A stretch of 43,589 nucleotides of DNA. It comes from Candidatus Brevibacterium intestinigallinarum (lineage in GTDB: Bacteria > Actinomycetota > Actinomycetes > Actinomycetales > Brevibacteriaceae). Below are positions 13,994 through 21,750 of the stretch, piece after piece. Position numbers and translations under genes: made by a program. The first letter of the stretch is position 1, and every line of letters starts with the position of its first letter. The notes below the pieces were generated by a model, which was given only the letters and a program-made list of their open reading frames with translations, did not search any database and was not told the DNA's origin. The stretch covers positions 1 to 43,589 of the forward strand of contig DWZY01000286.1 of the NCBI GenBank assembly GCA_019117325.1, written 5' to 3'.

Positions 13994-16016
13994 GCTCCTT
14001 CTCATCGGCCGGCCAGTCGGACCGGGCCCGCGCCGCGCGGTAGTAGGCGCGGGCCTCGTCCTGGCGCTGGGCCTCGGCGCCGTCCGCGATGGGCGCGCGC
14101 CGGTGCTCCGGCCCGTATCCGAACGCGTCGACCAGGTCGAGCGAGTTCTGCGCGAGCTTCGCGCACAGCGCGTCGATCGCGGGGCCCACCTGGCGAGCCC
14201 GAGCCATCGGCAGGCGGCCGTGCATGAGGTGCCAGCCCATGTGGCGCTCGATGAGGGTGAGGCCGAAGAGGTCGCGCAGGCGTCGCATCGCCTTCGCCTC
14301 CTCCGGATGGTTCCCCTCGTCCTCGATGCGGTGCATCTCCGCGTTGAGGCCCTGCCACTTGAGGAGCTCGATGTAGGCGATCGCGGCCTCGATGAGCTCG
14401 TTCTGGTTCTCGTTGAACAGGCGCGCGCCCGAGGCCTTGTCCTTCGACTGCGCCGGGCGCAGCGCCTGTGCGACGGTCGCGACCATCGTCTCGACGCGGT
14501 CGCGCAGGAGCGCCTCCTGGACCTTGCCGGACCGCACCCGCTTGTCGTTGACGGAAGCGGTGACGAGGTCACCGATCGCCCGTCCCAGGTTCGCGACGCC
14601 CGTGCGGTACAGCGTGTGCTCCGCGGCCTGCGCGCCGATGAGCCGTGCGGCACCACCGAAGTCGATGTCCTTGAGCTCCCGGGCGTAGTCGGTCAGCAGG
14701 CGCTTGCCCACGAGCTGCAGCAGGACGGTGTTGTCACCCTCGAAGGTCACGTAGACGTCCATGTCCGCGTGCAGGCCCACGAGGCGGTTCTCCGCCATGA
14801 AGCCGGCACCGCCGCATGCCTCGCGCGCCTCCTGGATCGTGTCGAGCGCGTTCCAGGTCGTCAGGGCCTTGAAGCCCGCCGCCTGCGTCTCGAGCAGCTC
14901 CTGCCCCTCCGGCGTCGTGTCGTCGCCGGAGAACACCGCATCGAAGGTGTGCAGCAGCGTGTCGTGCGAGATCGCATCCGCGTACGTCTGCGCGATGAGG
15001 GGCATGAGCCGGCGCTGGTGGCGCTGGTAGTCGATGAGACGCGTCTCCTCGACCGGCGACGTCGAGGTGAACTGGCGGCGGTCGTGCGCGTACCGCACGG
15101 CGATGTCGAGTGCCAGCTTCGAGGCGACGACGGCCGCCCCGTCCAGCGAGACGCGACCCTGCACGAGCGTGCCGAGCATCGTGAAGAAGCGCCGTCCGGG
15201 CGACTCGATGGGGGAGGAGTACTCTCCGTCCGCGGCGACGGAGCCGTAGCGGGTCAGGAGGTTGCCCCGCGGGATCCGCACCTGGTCGAACGCGAACCGG
15301 CCGTTGTCGACGCCCAGCAGGCCGCCCTTCTTGCCGTCATCCTCGATCGTGATGCCCGGCAGGGGTTCACCCGCCTCATCGCGGACCGGGACGAAGAAGG
15401 CGTGGACGCCGTGGTTGACGTCCCGCGTGATGAGCTGCGCGAAGACGACGGCCGCCCGCGCATCGCGTGCCGCGTTGCCGATGTACTCCTTCGTCGCGGC
15501 GCGGAACGGCGTGTGGACGACGAACTCGCGGGCCTCGACGTCGTAGGTGGCGGTCGTGCCGACCTCGGCGACATCGGAGCCGTGGCCGATCTCCGTCATC
15601 GCGAAGCTGCCCATGAGCTCGCCGTCGAGGGCGGGCCGCAGCCACTTCTCGTGCTGCTCGCTGTTGCCCAGGTGCATGATCGCCCCGCCGAACAGGCCGA
15701 ACTGCACGCCCGCCTTGATCTGCAGGCTGGGGGAGGCGGTGACGAGCTCCTCGAAGCCCGCGATGTACTCCGCATGGCGGCCCGTGCCGCCCTCCTCGAC
15801 CGGCAGCGCCAGGCGGGTGAGGCCCGAGGCCGCGACGGGTGCGACCGCCGCCGTCGTCGCGGCGCGCAGCTCCTCGAGCGTCCCCTCCGCGGGGAGGTGG
15901 AGGGTGGAATCGGTCGTGAGGTCGCGGATCCGGCGGCGGGCCTCGGCCCATTCGCCGTCGACCACGTCCCGCAGCACGGCCGTGTCGATGGTCAGCGGTG
16001 TCTTGCCTCGGTTCAT
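13968..16016 (-). CDS. FadE5-like acyl-CoA dehydrogenase/oxidase
   Basis: A 682-residue flavoprotein of the large acyl-CoA dehydrogenase/oxidase group, which introduces the alpha-beta double bond into acyl-CoA. The FAD/substrate region reads GSFAMTEIGHGSDVAEVGTTATYD near residue 150, followed by VDNGRFAFDQVRIPRGNLL. The C-terminal half has EACGGAGFMAEN and YVTFEGDNTVLLQ, typical of acyl-CoA oxidases. Context resembles M. tuberculosis fadE5, next to fadA2-fabG4-htdX, although this protein is about 70 residues longer than FadE5. GGAAGGAAG precedes the ATG at 16016; an upstream in-frame ATG lacks a site. It overlaps tetR by ATGA, so they are co-translated. Dehydrogenase versus oxidase activity cannot be decided by eye. 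Confidence 0.85.
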   Translation of the reverse strand: MNRGKTPLTIDTAVLRDVVDGEWAEARRRIRDLTTDSTLHLPAEGTLEELRAATTAAVAPVAASGLTRLALPVEEGGTGRHAEYIAGFEELVTASPSLQIKAGVQFGLFGGAIMHLGNSEQHEKWLRPALDGELMGSFAMTEIGHGSDVAEVGTTATYDVEAREFVVHTPFRAATKEYIGNAARDARAAVVFAQLITRDVNHGVHAFFVPVRDEAGEPLPGITIEDDGKKGGLLGVDNGRFAFDQVRIPRGNLLTRYGSVAADGEYSSPIESPGRRFFTMLGTLVQGRVSLDGAAVVASKLALDIAVRYAHDRRQFTSTSPVEETRLIDYQRHQRRLMPLIAQTYADAISHDTLLHTFDAVFSGDDTTPEGQELLETQAAGFKALTTWNALDTIQEAREACGGAGFMAENRLVGLHADMDVYVTFEGDNTVLLQLVGKRLLTDYARELKDIDFGGAARLIGAQAAEHTLYRTGVANLGRAIGDLVTASVNDKRVRSGKVQEALLRDRVETMVATVAQALRPAQSKDKASGARLFNENQNELIEAAIAYIELLKWQGLNAEMHRIEDEGNHPEEAKAMRRLRDLFGLTLIERHMGWHLMHGRLPMARARQVGPAIDALCAKLAQNSLDLVDAFGYGPEHRRAPIADGAEAQRQDEARAYYRAARARSDWPADEKELRKRAARR

Positions 16017-16621
16017 GCGTCTTCCTTCCGTGAGGCCCACAGCCACGCGGCGAGGCGGGCGGTGATGCGATCAGTCTGGGTGTGGTCGGCGGAACGCGGA
16101 TCGGCCAGCCAGTCGAGGGTGCAGCTGCGGACGAAGCCCACGGCGCCGCGGGCCCACATGCGCTCGGCGGGGCCGGTCAGGTGCATCCGCGCGCAGAGGA
16201 GGTCGACGACGTCGTCGAGGAACGGTCCGGCGCCGTCCTCCGTCACGACCGAGTCGCAGAAGCGGTAGACGGCCGGCGAGCGGACGCCCAGCTCGACGAA
16301 CGCGGCGATCATGGCGCGCAGCGCCTCCTCGGGCGGGCCGTCGGGGGAGCCTGCCTCGTCGAGGGAGCGGCGGATGACGTCCATCGCCCACGTGCCCATC
16401 GCCTGCTGGAGGCCGCGCCGGTCGCGGAAGTACCGGTAGTAGACCGTCTTCGAGGTCCCGGTCGCCTGTGCGAGCCCGTCCATCGACAGGGACTCGCCGT
16501 GGGCCGCGATCGCGTGGCGTGCGCCGCGCAGCAGTTCGCGGCGGCGCTCGCGGCGGTGCTTCTCCCAGCGGAGGCTCCGGCCATCGCGCAGCTCCGCATC
16601 GGTGGTCGCAGGGACTTTCAT
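16013..16621 (-). CDS. TetR-family transcriptional regulator
   Basis: A 202-residue repressor-type protein. The N-terminal helix-turn-helix spans about residues 25-75: ARHAIAAHGESLSMDGLAQATGTSKTVYYRYFRDRRGLQQAM, a classical TetR DNA-binding domain. The C-terminal half is all-helical and would bind a ligand, presumably an acyl-CoA given the neighbours. A basic N-terminal extension (RWEKHRRERRRE) may add DNA contacts. It is transcribed with the FadE5-like gene (ATGA overlap) and divergently from the thiolase operon across 68 bases containing repeated CGGTATC. Autorepression and repression of both arms is the simplest model. The ligand is unknown. Confidence 0.9.
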   Translation of the reverse strand: MKVPATTDAELRDGRSLRWEKHRRERRRELLRGARHAIAAHGESLSMDGLAQATGTSKTVYYRYFRDRRGLQQAMGTWAMDVIRRSLDEAGSPDGPPEEALRAMIAAFVELGVRSPAVYRFCDSVVTEDGAGPFLDDVVDLLCARMHLTGPAERMWARGAVGFVRSCTLDWLADPRSADHTQTDRITARLAAWLWASRKEDA

Positions 16622-16629
16622 GTGACAGA

Positions 16630-16655
16630 CGGTATCAGGTACGGTCGGTATCGGT
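16630..16655. promoter_or_regulatory. Candidate TetR operator between tetR and the thiolase gene
   Basis: CGGTATCAGG (16630-16639) and CGGTATCGGT (16646-16655) are direct repeats 16 bases apart in the 68-base divergent intergenic space. This spacing places both repeats on about the same face across one and a half turns. It is the only repeated element there and is the likely regulator target. Confidence 0.5.
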
Positions 16656-16689
16656 GAACCGCCTCACACCCTCGGAAGGGACACATCAC

Positions 16690-18006
16690 ATGTCGCAGAC
16701 TCCCCAGTCGCAGTCCGAATCGTCGCCGCAGATCCGCCGCGCGGCCATCCTGGGAGGCAATCGCATCCCGTTCACCCGCGCGCATCGCGAGTACGCCCGC
16801 GCGTCGGAGCAGGACATGCTCACGAGCGCCCTCGACGGCCTCGTCGCCCGCTTCGGCCTCGCGGGCGAGCGGCTGGGCGAGGTGGCCGGCGGTGCCGTCG
16901 TCAAGCACTCCCGCGACCTCAACCTCACGCGCGAGGCCGTTCTCGGCTCCGCACTCGCCCCGGAGACCCCCGCGTTCGACCTCAGCCAGGCGTGCGCGAC
17001 GGGCCTCGAGACCGCGGTGACCATCGCGCAGAAGATCCGCCTGGGCCAGATCGAGGCAGGCATCGCCGCGGGCGTCGACTCGGCCTCGGACGCCCCCATC
17101 ACGGTGAGCGAGGAGCTGCGCGCCGCCCTCCTCGAGCTCAACCGTGCGAAGACCGTGCCCCAGCGCCTCAAAGCCATCGCGCGCCTGCGTCCCACTGACC
17201 TCGCGCCCGCGCTGCCCAGCAACGGGGAGGCCCGCACCGGCCTCGCGATGGGCGAGCACCAGGCGATCACGACGGCGGAGTGGGGCATCGGCCGCGAGGA
17301 GCAGGACGCTCTGGCCCTCGCCTCGCACCAGAACCTGGCGGCCGCGTGGGATCGTGGCTTCTTCGACGACCTCGTGACCCCGTACCTGGGCGTCACGCGC
17401 GACACGAACCTGCGCCCCGATTCGACCCTCGAGTCGCTCGCGAAGCTCAAGCCCGTCTTCGGCCGCGGACTGTCCGCCGAGCCGACGATGACCGCCGGCA
17501 ACTCGACCCCGCTCACGGACGGTGCCTCGACCGTGCTCCTGTCGTCCGAGGAGTGGGCGGCGGCCCACGGGCTCGAGCCGCTCGCCTACCTCGTCGACGC
17601 CGAGGCCGCGGCCGTGGACTTCGTCACCGGCACCGAGGGTCTGCTCATGGCGCCCGCATACGCGGTGCCCCGACTCCTGGCCCGCAACGGCCTCACCTTC
17701 GCGGACTTCGACGTGTTCGAGATCCACGAGGCGTTCGCCTCGACCGTGCTCACACACCTCGCGGCGTGGGAGAGCGAGGAGTTCTGCCGGGAGAAGCTGG
17801 GGCTCGACGCACCGCTGGGCACGATCGATCGGGACCGCCTCAACCCCAACGGGTCGTCGCTGGCCGCCGGTCACCCGTTCGCCGCCACGGGCGGACGCAT
17901 CGTCGCCTCGGTCGCGAAGCACCTGCACGAGACCGGCGGCACGCGCGCCCTCGTCTCGATCTGCGCCGCCGGCGGCCAGGGCCTCACCGCGATCATCGAA
18001 GCCTGA
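16690..18006 (+). CDS. Acetyl-CoA acyltransferase (thiolase, FadA2/FadI-like)
   Basis: A 438-residue thiolase that cleaves 3-ketoacyl-CoA in beta-oxidation or condenses acyl-CoAs. It starts RRAAILGGNRIPFTRAHREYA. The nucleophilic cysteine is Cys102 in SQACATGLE. The C-terminal domain has EIHEAFAS, the catalytic His in NPNGSSLAAGHPFAATGGR, and the second cysteine in SICAAGGQG. Length and the AATGGR region match the FadI/FadA2 class (M. tuberculosis FadA2 is about 440 residues). GGAAGGG lies upstream of the ATG at 16690. It starts the plus-strand arm of the fatty-acid module, followed by fabG4-like and MaoC genes. The direction of the reaction in vivo is uncertain. Confidence 0.92.
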   Translation: MSQTPQSQSESSPQIRRAAILGGNRIPFTRAHREYARASEQDMLTSALDGLVARFGLAGERLGEVAGGAVVKHSRDLNLTREAVLGSALAPETPAFDLSQACATGLETAVTIAQKIRLGQIEAGIAAGVDSASDAPITVSEELRAALLELNRAKTVPQRLKAIARLRPTDLAPALPSNGEARTGLAMGEHQAITTAEWGIGREEQDALALASHQNLAAAWDRGFFDDLVTPYLGVTRDTNLRPDSTLESLAKLKPVFGRGLSAEPTMTAGNSTPLTDGASTVLLSSEEWAAAHGLEPLAYLVDAEAAAVDFVTGTEGLLMAPAYAVPRLLARNGLTFADFDVFEIHEAFASTVLTHLAAWESEEFCREKLGLDAPLGTIDRDRLNPNGSSLAAGHPFAATGGRIVASVAKHLHETGGTRALVSICAAGGQGLTAIIEA

Positions 18007-18076
18007 CCGCCGCACAGCACAGCCAGCACAGCACCGCCAGCACGGCACCCCCGCACCGGACCTCCTGGAGGAACTC

Positions 18077-19426
18077 ATGACCGACACCTACACGCGCCTC
18101 GCGAACGGCCCCCTGCGCGCCGCCGTCAAGGCGCTGGGCCTGCCCAACCCCGTCCCGCTGCGCCGTCGCGAGGACGGCGACTACCTGTCCGAGCCCGTCC
18201 TCGTCCTGGGTCCCGGCGCCGCCGCGGACGCCTACGCGCAGCTCCTGCTGGACAACGGGTTCGAGGTGCGGCGCAAGCCCACCTCGGAGAAGCTGTCCGC
18301 GATCCTCGCGTTCTTCGACGAGGCGACGGGACCTGCTGACCTCTCGGAGACGGCACTGGAGATCGGCGGTGCGCTGCGCGGCCTGACCCGCTGCTCGCGC
18401 GTCGTGATCTTCGGCCGGGATGCGCACATCAGCCCGGAGCGGCCCGAGGCGATGGATCCCGCACTCAACGCCGTGCGCAACGGCGTGCAGGGCCTCATGC
18501 GCTCGCTCGCGCACGAGATGCGCGCAGGCGGCACCGCGAACGGGATCGTCGTGAGCGAGGACGTCCCCATGGACGCCCCCAGCGCCATCGCGGCCCTGTG
18601 GTTCCTCCTGTCCTCGCGGTCCGCGTACGTCTCCGGCCAGCCCGTCCACGTGACGACGGCCGACGGAGCGCCGGTGACCGCAGAGGCGTTCGCCGGTCAG
18701 CACCTGGCCGGACGGATCGCCGTCGTGACGGGCGCCGCCCGCGGGATCGGCCGTGCGATCGCGAGCACCCTGGCACGCGACGGCGCCCGGGTCATCGGCG
18801 TCGACGTGCCGCAGGCCGGTGACGCCCTCGCGGAGACCATGAACGAGGTGGGCGGCACCGCGGTGCAGCTGGACATCACCGCCGAGGACGCCGGCCTCGC
18901 GATCGCCCGCGCCGTGGGCGCGCCGATCGACATCCTCATCCACAACGCGGGCATCACTCGCGATCGGATGCTCGCGAACATGGACGCGGCCCGCTGGGAC
19001 TCGGTCCTCGCGGTCAACATCGAATCGCAGCTGCGGATGAACGCGCAGCTGACGGAGGCCAGTGCCTGGGGCGAGGCGCCCCGCATCGTCTCCCTGGCTT
19101 CGACCTCGGGGATCGCGGGCAACCGGAGGCAGACGAACTATGCGGCCTCGAAGGCCGGCGTCATCGGCATGGTGGCGGCCTCGGCGGCGGAGCTGAGCGC
19201 CCAGAACGGGACGATCAATGCGGTCGCCCCGGGCTTCATCGAGACGGAGATGACGGCGAAGATGCCCGCGCTCACCCGCGAGCTGGCCCGCCGCGTCTCG
19301 AGCCTCCAGCAGGGCGGCCTGCCCGTCGACGTGGCGGAGACGATCGCGTTCCTCGCCTCCGATGCGGCCGGCGGCATCTCCGGCGACACCGTCCGCGTGT
19401 GCGGGCAGAACATGGTGGGTGCCTGA
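18077..19426 (+). CDS. High-molecular-weight FabG4-like 3-oxoacyl reductase
   Basis: A 449-residue short-chain dehydrogenase with an extra N-terminal flavodoxin-like domain (residues 1-205), the layout of mycobacterial FabG4 (454 residues), which reduces 3-oxoacyl-CoA. The catalytic domain begins RIAVVTGAARGIGRAIA near residue 214 for NAD(P) binding, then LIHNAGITRD. The catalytic Ser and YxxxK are in SLASTSGIAGNRRQTNYAASKAG. VAPGFIETEMTAKM and a final GGISGDTVRVCGQNMVGA complete the family pattern. GGAGGA is upstream of the ATG at 18077. It shares one base with the next gene (TGATG). HMW FabG enzymes generally prefer NADH, but that cannot be read here. Confidence 0.92.
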   Translation: MTDTYTRLANGPLRAAVKALGLPNPVPLRRREDGDYLSEPVLVLGPGAAADAYAQLLLDNGFEVRRKPTSEKLSAILAFFDEATGPADLSETALEIGGALRGLTRCSRVVIFGRDAHISPERPEAMDPALNAVRNGVQGLMRSLAHEMRAGGTANGIVVSEDVPMDAPSAIAALWFLLSSRSAYVSGQPVHVTTADGAPVTAEAFAGQHLAGRIAVVTGAARGIGRAIASTLARDGARVIGVDVPQAGDALAETMNEVGGTAVQLDITAEDAGLAIARAVGAPIDILIHNAGITRDRMLANMDAARWDSVLAVNIESQLRMNAQLTEASAWGEAPRIVSLASTSGIAGNRRQTNYAASKAGVIGMVAASAAELSAQNGTINAVAPGFIETEMTAKMPALTRELARRVSSLQQGGLPVDVAETIAFLASDAAGGISGDTVRVCGQNMVGA

Positions 19427-20280
19427 TGCTGCGGACCTATCTCTCCGCCGTCGGAGCCAGCGCGCTCAAGACCGTCCGACCGGCCCGTCCGTCCGCGCTC
19501 GATGAGGTTGCGGGTCCCGACTCGCCCCAGCGGGTGGTCCGCGTGCGCGCGGACGCCGACTCGGTCGCCGAGTTCGATCGGGCCGTGGGCGAGCCGGTGC
19601 GCGACACCGTCCCGGTCACGTGGCTGCACGCCCGCGCCTTCGGCCCCAGCCTCGAGCTCATGAGCGCCCGGGACTTCCCCGTCCCGGTCGTCGGCCTCGT
19701 CCATGTCCGCAACCGGGTCGAGCAGCACGCTCCGGTCCGGGTGGGGGAGGAGGTCGACATCACCGTGCGCGTCCGGGAGATCCGCACCCACCCCAAGGGC
19801 GCCGAGGTCGTCGTCACCGCTCGCTTCGACGTGGACGGGGCGGCTCGGGTCGAGGAGGAGTCGCACTACCTCGCGAAGGGGGCGAAGGTCGACGGTGCGG
19901 TGCCGCACGAGCCGGAGGAGCGCACGCCGTTCGAGGCACCCGCCCGCTCCCTCGAGTGGCGGATGACCGCGCGGACCGCAGATGTCTACGCGCGCGTGTC
20001 CGGCGATGTGAACCCGATCCACCTCAACGGGCTCGCGGCACGGGCGTTCGGATTCCGCGGCCGCATCATCCACGGCATGTACACGGCCTCGCGCGGGCTG
20101 GCCGCTGCGCAGGTGCGCGCGGACTCCTTCGTCTGGGACGTCGAGTTCGCGACGCCGATCGTGCTGCCGGCCCGCGTCGCGGTCGGCGTCCGGCACGACG
20201 GCTCTGTCACCAGCGTCGATGTGTGGGATCCGAAGCGCGGGAAGCCCCATATGCTCTCGTCCGTCACCGCGCGCGAGTGA
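19426..20280 (+). CDS. MaoC-like enoyl-CoA hydratase (HtdX-like)
   Basis: A 284-residue double hot-dog protein. The C-terminal hot-dog carries the hydratase 2 motif, SGDVNPIHLNGLAARAFGFRG followed by IIHGM (about residues 192-220), with the catalytic Asp and His present. The N-terminal half (about residues 60-150) is a degenerate hot-dog, as in M. tuberculosis HtdX (Rv0241c, about 280 residues). It would act on (3R)-hydroxyacyl or 2-enoyl-CoA, pairing with the FabG4-like reductase. The ATG overlaps the previous stop codon (TGATG), so translation is coupled. It is the last gene of the plus-strand arm; tRNA-Leu follows 79 bases later with its own promoter. Confidence 0.9.
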   Translation: MLRTYLSAVGASALKTVRPARPSALDEVAGPDSPQRVVRVRADADSVAEFDRAVGEPVRDTVPVTWLHARAFGPSLELMSARDFPVPVVGLVHVRNRVEQHAPVRVGEEVDITVRVREIRTHPKGAEVVVTARFDVDGAARVEEESHYLAKGAKVDGAVPHEPEERTPFEAPARSLEWRMTARTADVYARVSGDVNPIHLNGLAARAFGFRGRIIHGMYTASRGLAAAQVRADSFVWDVEFATPIVLPARVAVGVRHDGSVTSVDVWDPKRGKPHMLSSVTARE

Positions 20281-20316
20281 TGTGACGGAGCACACCTCTG
20301 AGAACGGCTCCAGGAT

Positions 20317-20345
20317 TTGGTTCACCCCTCAGGAGTGTGTAATCT
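20317..20345 (+). promoter_or_regulatory. Promoter of tRNA-Leu
   Basis: TTGGTT (20317-20322) and TAATCT (20340-20345) are separated by 17 bases, an almost ideal sigma-70-type promoter. Transcription would begin a few bases before the mature tRNA end at 20360. Confidence 0.75.
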
Positions 20346-20359
20346 ATTCTCTGTTGCCC

Positions 20360-20446
20360 GCGCGGGTGGCGGAATTGGTAGACGCGCTAGCTTGAGGTGC
20401 TAGTGCCCTATTAATGGGCGTGGGGGTTCAAGTCCCCCTCCGCGCA
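20360..20446 (+). tRNA. tRNA-Leu(GAG)
   Basis: An 87-base class II tRNA with a long variable arm. The acceptor stem GCGCGGG pairs with TCCGCGC (one G-U pair). The D-arm is TGGCGGAATTGGTAGACGCG, and the anticodon stem CTAGC/GCTAG closes the loop TTGAGGT, giving anticodon GAG for CUC and CUU codons. The variable arm is TGCCC-TATTAAT-GGGCG and the T-arm GGGGGTTCAAGTCCCCC. The discriminator is A and CCA is not encoded. CUC is the dominant leucine codon in this window, so this is a heavily used tRNA. Confidence 0.97.
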
Positions 20447-20459
20447 CAACAGGAGAGAG

Positions 20460-20501
20460 GCCCCCGGGCCGGATGCGAATCCGGACCGGGGGCTTCTTGC
20501 T
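20460..20501 (+). terminator. Rho-independent terminator of tRNA-Leu
   Basis: GCCCCCGGGCCGGAT (20460-20474) pairs with ATCCGGACCGGGGGC (20479-20493) with one internal G-A mismatch and a GCGA loop, then TTCTTGCT. It also lies just downstream of the convergent sqdX gene and could serve both. Confidence 0.82.
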
Positions 20502-20547
20502 ATGTGCGGTGACTCCGGCGAGCCACCGGGGCGCATGAACCCGCGGC

Positions 20548-21735
20548 TCACGCAGCCGGTGGCATCGGCTTCCCCAGCAGCGCCATCCGCCAGCCCGGTG
20601 GCCGATGGTCCGACCAGTAGCGCTCGATGGCCTCCTCGTATGCAGTGACGAGCGACTCGGTCGCGGCGCGCCAGCCGTGCGTCTCCGCCTCCGCTCGTCC
20701 GCCCTGCGACAGGGTCGCGCGCAGCTGCGGGTCGTCGAGGACGCGCAGGACCTTCGCCTCGAGATCGTCGACGGAGCCGGGCTCGTGCAGCAGACCGCCC
20801 ACCCCATCGCGCACCGCGAACGGGATGCCGCCGGCGCGGGCGCCCACGACGGGCACGCCGGAAGCCATCGACTCCAGAGCGACGAGGCCCAGTGTCTCCG
20901 TCGTCGACGGGAAGACGAAGAGATCCGCACTCGCATACGCCGCGGCAAGCTCCTCACCGCTCATGTAGCCGGTGAAGACCGTGCGCGTACCGGCGAACTC
21001 CGCCTCCAGGTCCTCCCGGTGCGGACCGGAGCCCACGAGCGCCAGCCGCACGTCGGAGGGCAGCCGGTCCATGAGCGGGCGCAGCAGGTCGAGGTCCTTC
21101 TCCTTCGAGAGGCGACCCACGTACACGAGCAGCCGGTCGTTCGGATGTCCGTCCGTGAGGCGCGCGCGCATCTCTCGACTGTCATTGCCCGGATGGTAGC
21201 CCACCGTGTCGACCGCCTTGGGCCACAGCTGCACATTGCGGATGCCCGCGCTCTTCGCGCGCTGCACCATCTGCTGCGACGTGCAGAGGTTCACCTGCGC
21301 GAAGTTGTGCATCCAGGTGATCCATCGGCTGGTCGTGTCCGTGATCCACTCGAGCCCCAGCCGCTGGGTGTACGAGGGCACGTCCGTGTGGAAGCTGCCC
21401 AGCAGCGGAAGATCCCGGCGCCGGGCGGACAGGGTCCCGTAGGCGGCCAGCCACACGGGATTGACCGCGTGGACGACGTGCGGGTGGAACCGCTCCATGA
21501 CGCGCGCGATCTCCGGTGTGGGCATGCCCACGGACAGCTCCGGGTACCAGGGCCGGAAGGGGACCGCCCGCACCCGGACGACCTCGAACCCCGCGAACGT
21601 CGCGGGCGGATCGCCGGGTGCGAAGATGACGACCTCGTGCCCCAGCTCCTGCAGCTGCTCCAGGGTGCGGACGAGCCGCGTGACGACGCCGTCGACCTTG
21701 GGCAGGAAGACCTCGGTGAAGAGTGCGATGCGCAC
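20548..21735 (-). CDS. sqdX: Sulfoquinovosyltransferase SqdX-like (GT4 glycosyltransferase)
   Basis: A 395-residue GT-B retaining glycosyltransferase of family GT4. It begins MRIALFTEVFLPKVDGVVTRL and contains SFHTDVPSYTQRLGL, NLCTSQQMV, VDTVGYHP, LLVYVGRLSKEKDLDLL, ALVGSGPHREDLEAEFAGT, and the nucleotide-sugar site FPSTTETLGLVALESMASGVPVVGARAGG. These segments closely resemble cyanobacterial SqdX, which transfers sulfoquinovose from UDP-sulfoquinovose to diacylglycerol. The nearest alternative is the actinobacterial mannosyltransferase MgtA/PimB family, which shares this outline. The deciding evidence is context: it lies 15 bases downstream of a clear sqdB on the same strand. No ribosome site is obvious, suggesting coupling with sqdB. 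Confidence 0.85.
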   Translation of the reverse strand: MRIALFTEVFLPKVDGVVTRLVRTLEQLQELGHEVVIFAPGDPPATFAGFEVVRVRAVPFRPWYPELSVGMPTPEIARVMERFHPHVVHAVNPVWLAAYGTLSARRRDLPLLGSFHTDVPSYTQRLGLEWITDTTSRWITWMHNFAQVNLCTSQQMVQRAKSAGIRNVQLWPKAVDTVGYHPGNDSREMRARLTDGHPNDRLLVYVGRLSKEKDLDLLRPLMDRLPSDVRLALVGSGPHREDLEAEFAGTRTVFTGYMSGEELAAAYASADLFVFPSTTETLGLVALESMASGVPVVGARAGGIPFAVRDGVGGLLHEPGSVDDLEAKVLRVLDDPQLRATLSQGGRAEAETHGWRAATESLVTAYEEAIERYWSDHRPPGWRMALLGKPMPPAA

Positions 21736-21750
21736 CGGATCAGCTCACCG

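Noticed and set aside
14103..16268. 721-codon open frame on the plus strand
   Set aside because: It is opposite the FadE5-like and tetR genes. Composition is Arg/Glu/Asp-rich without any recognisable motif, typical of antisense frames in high-GC DNA.
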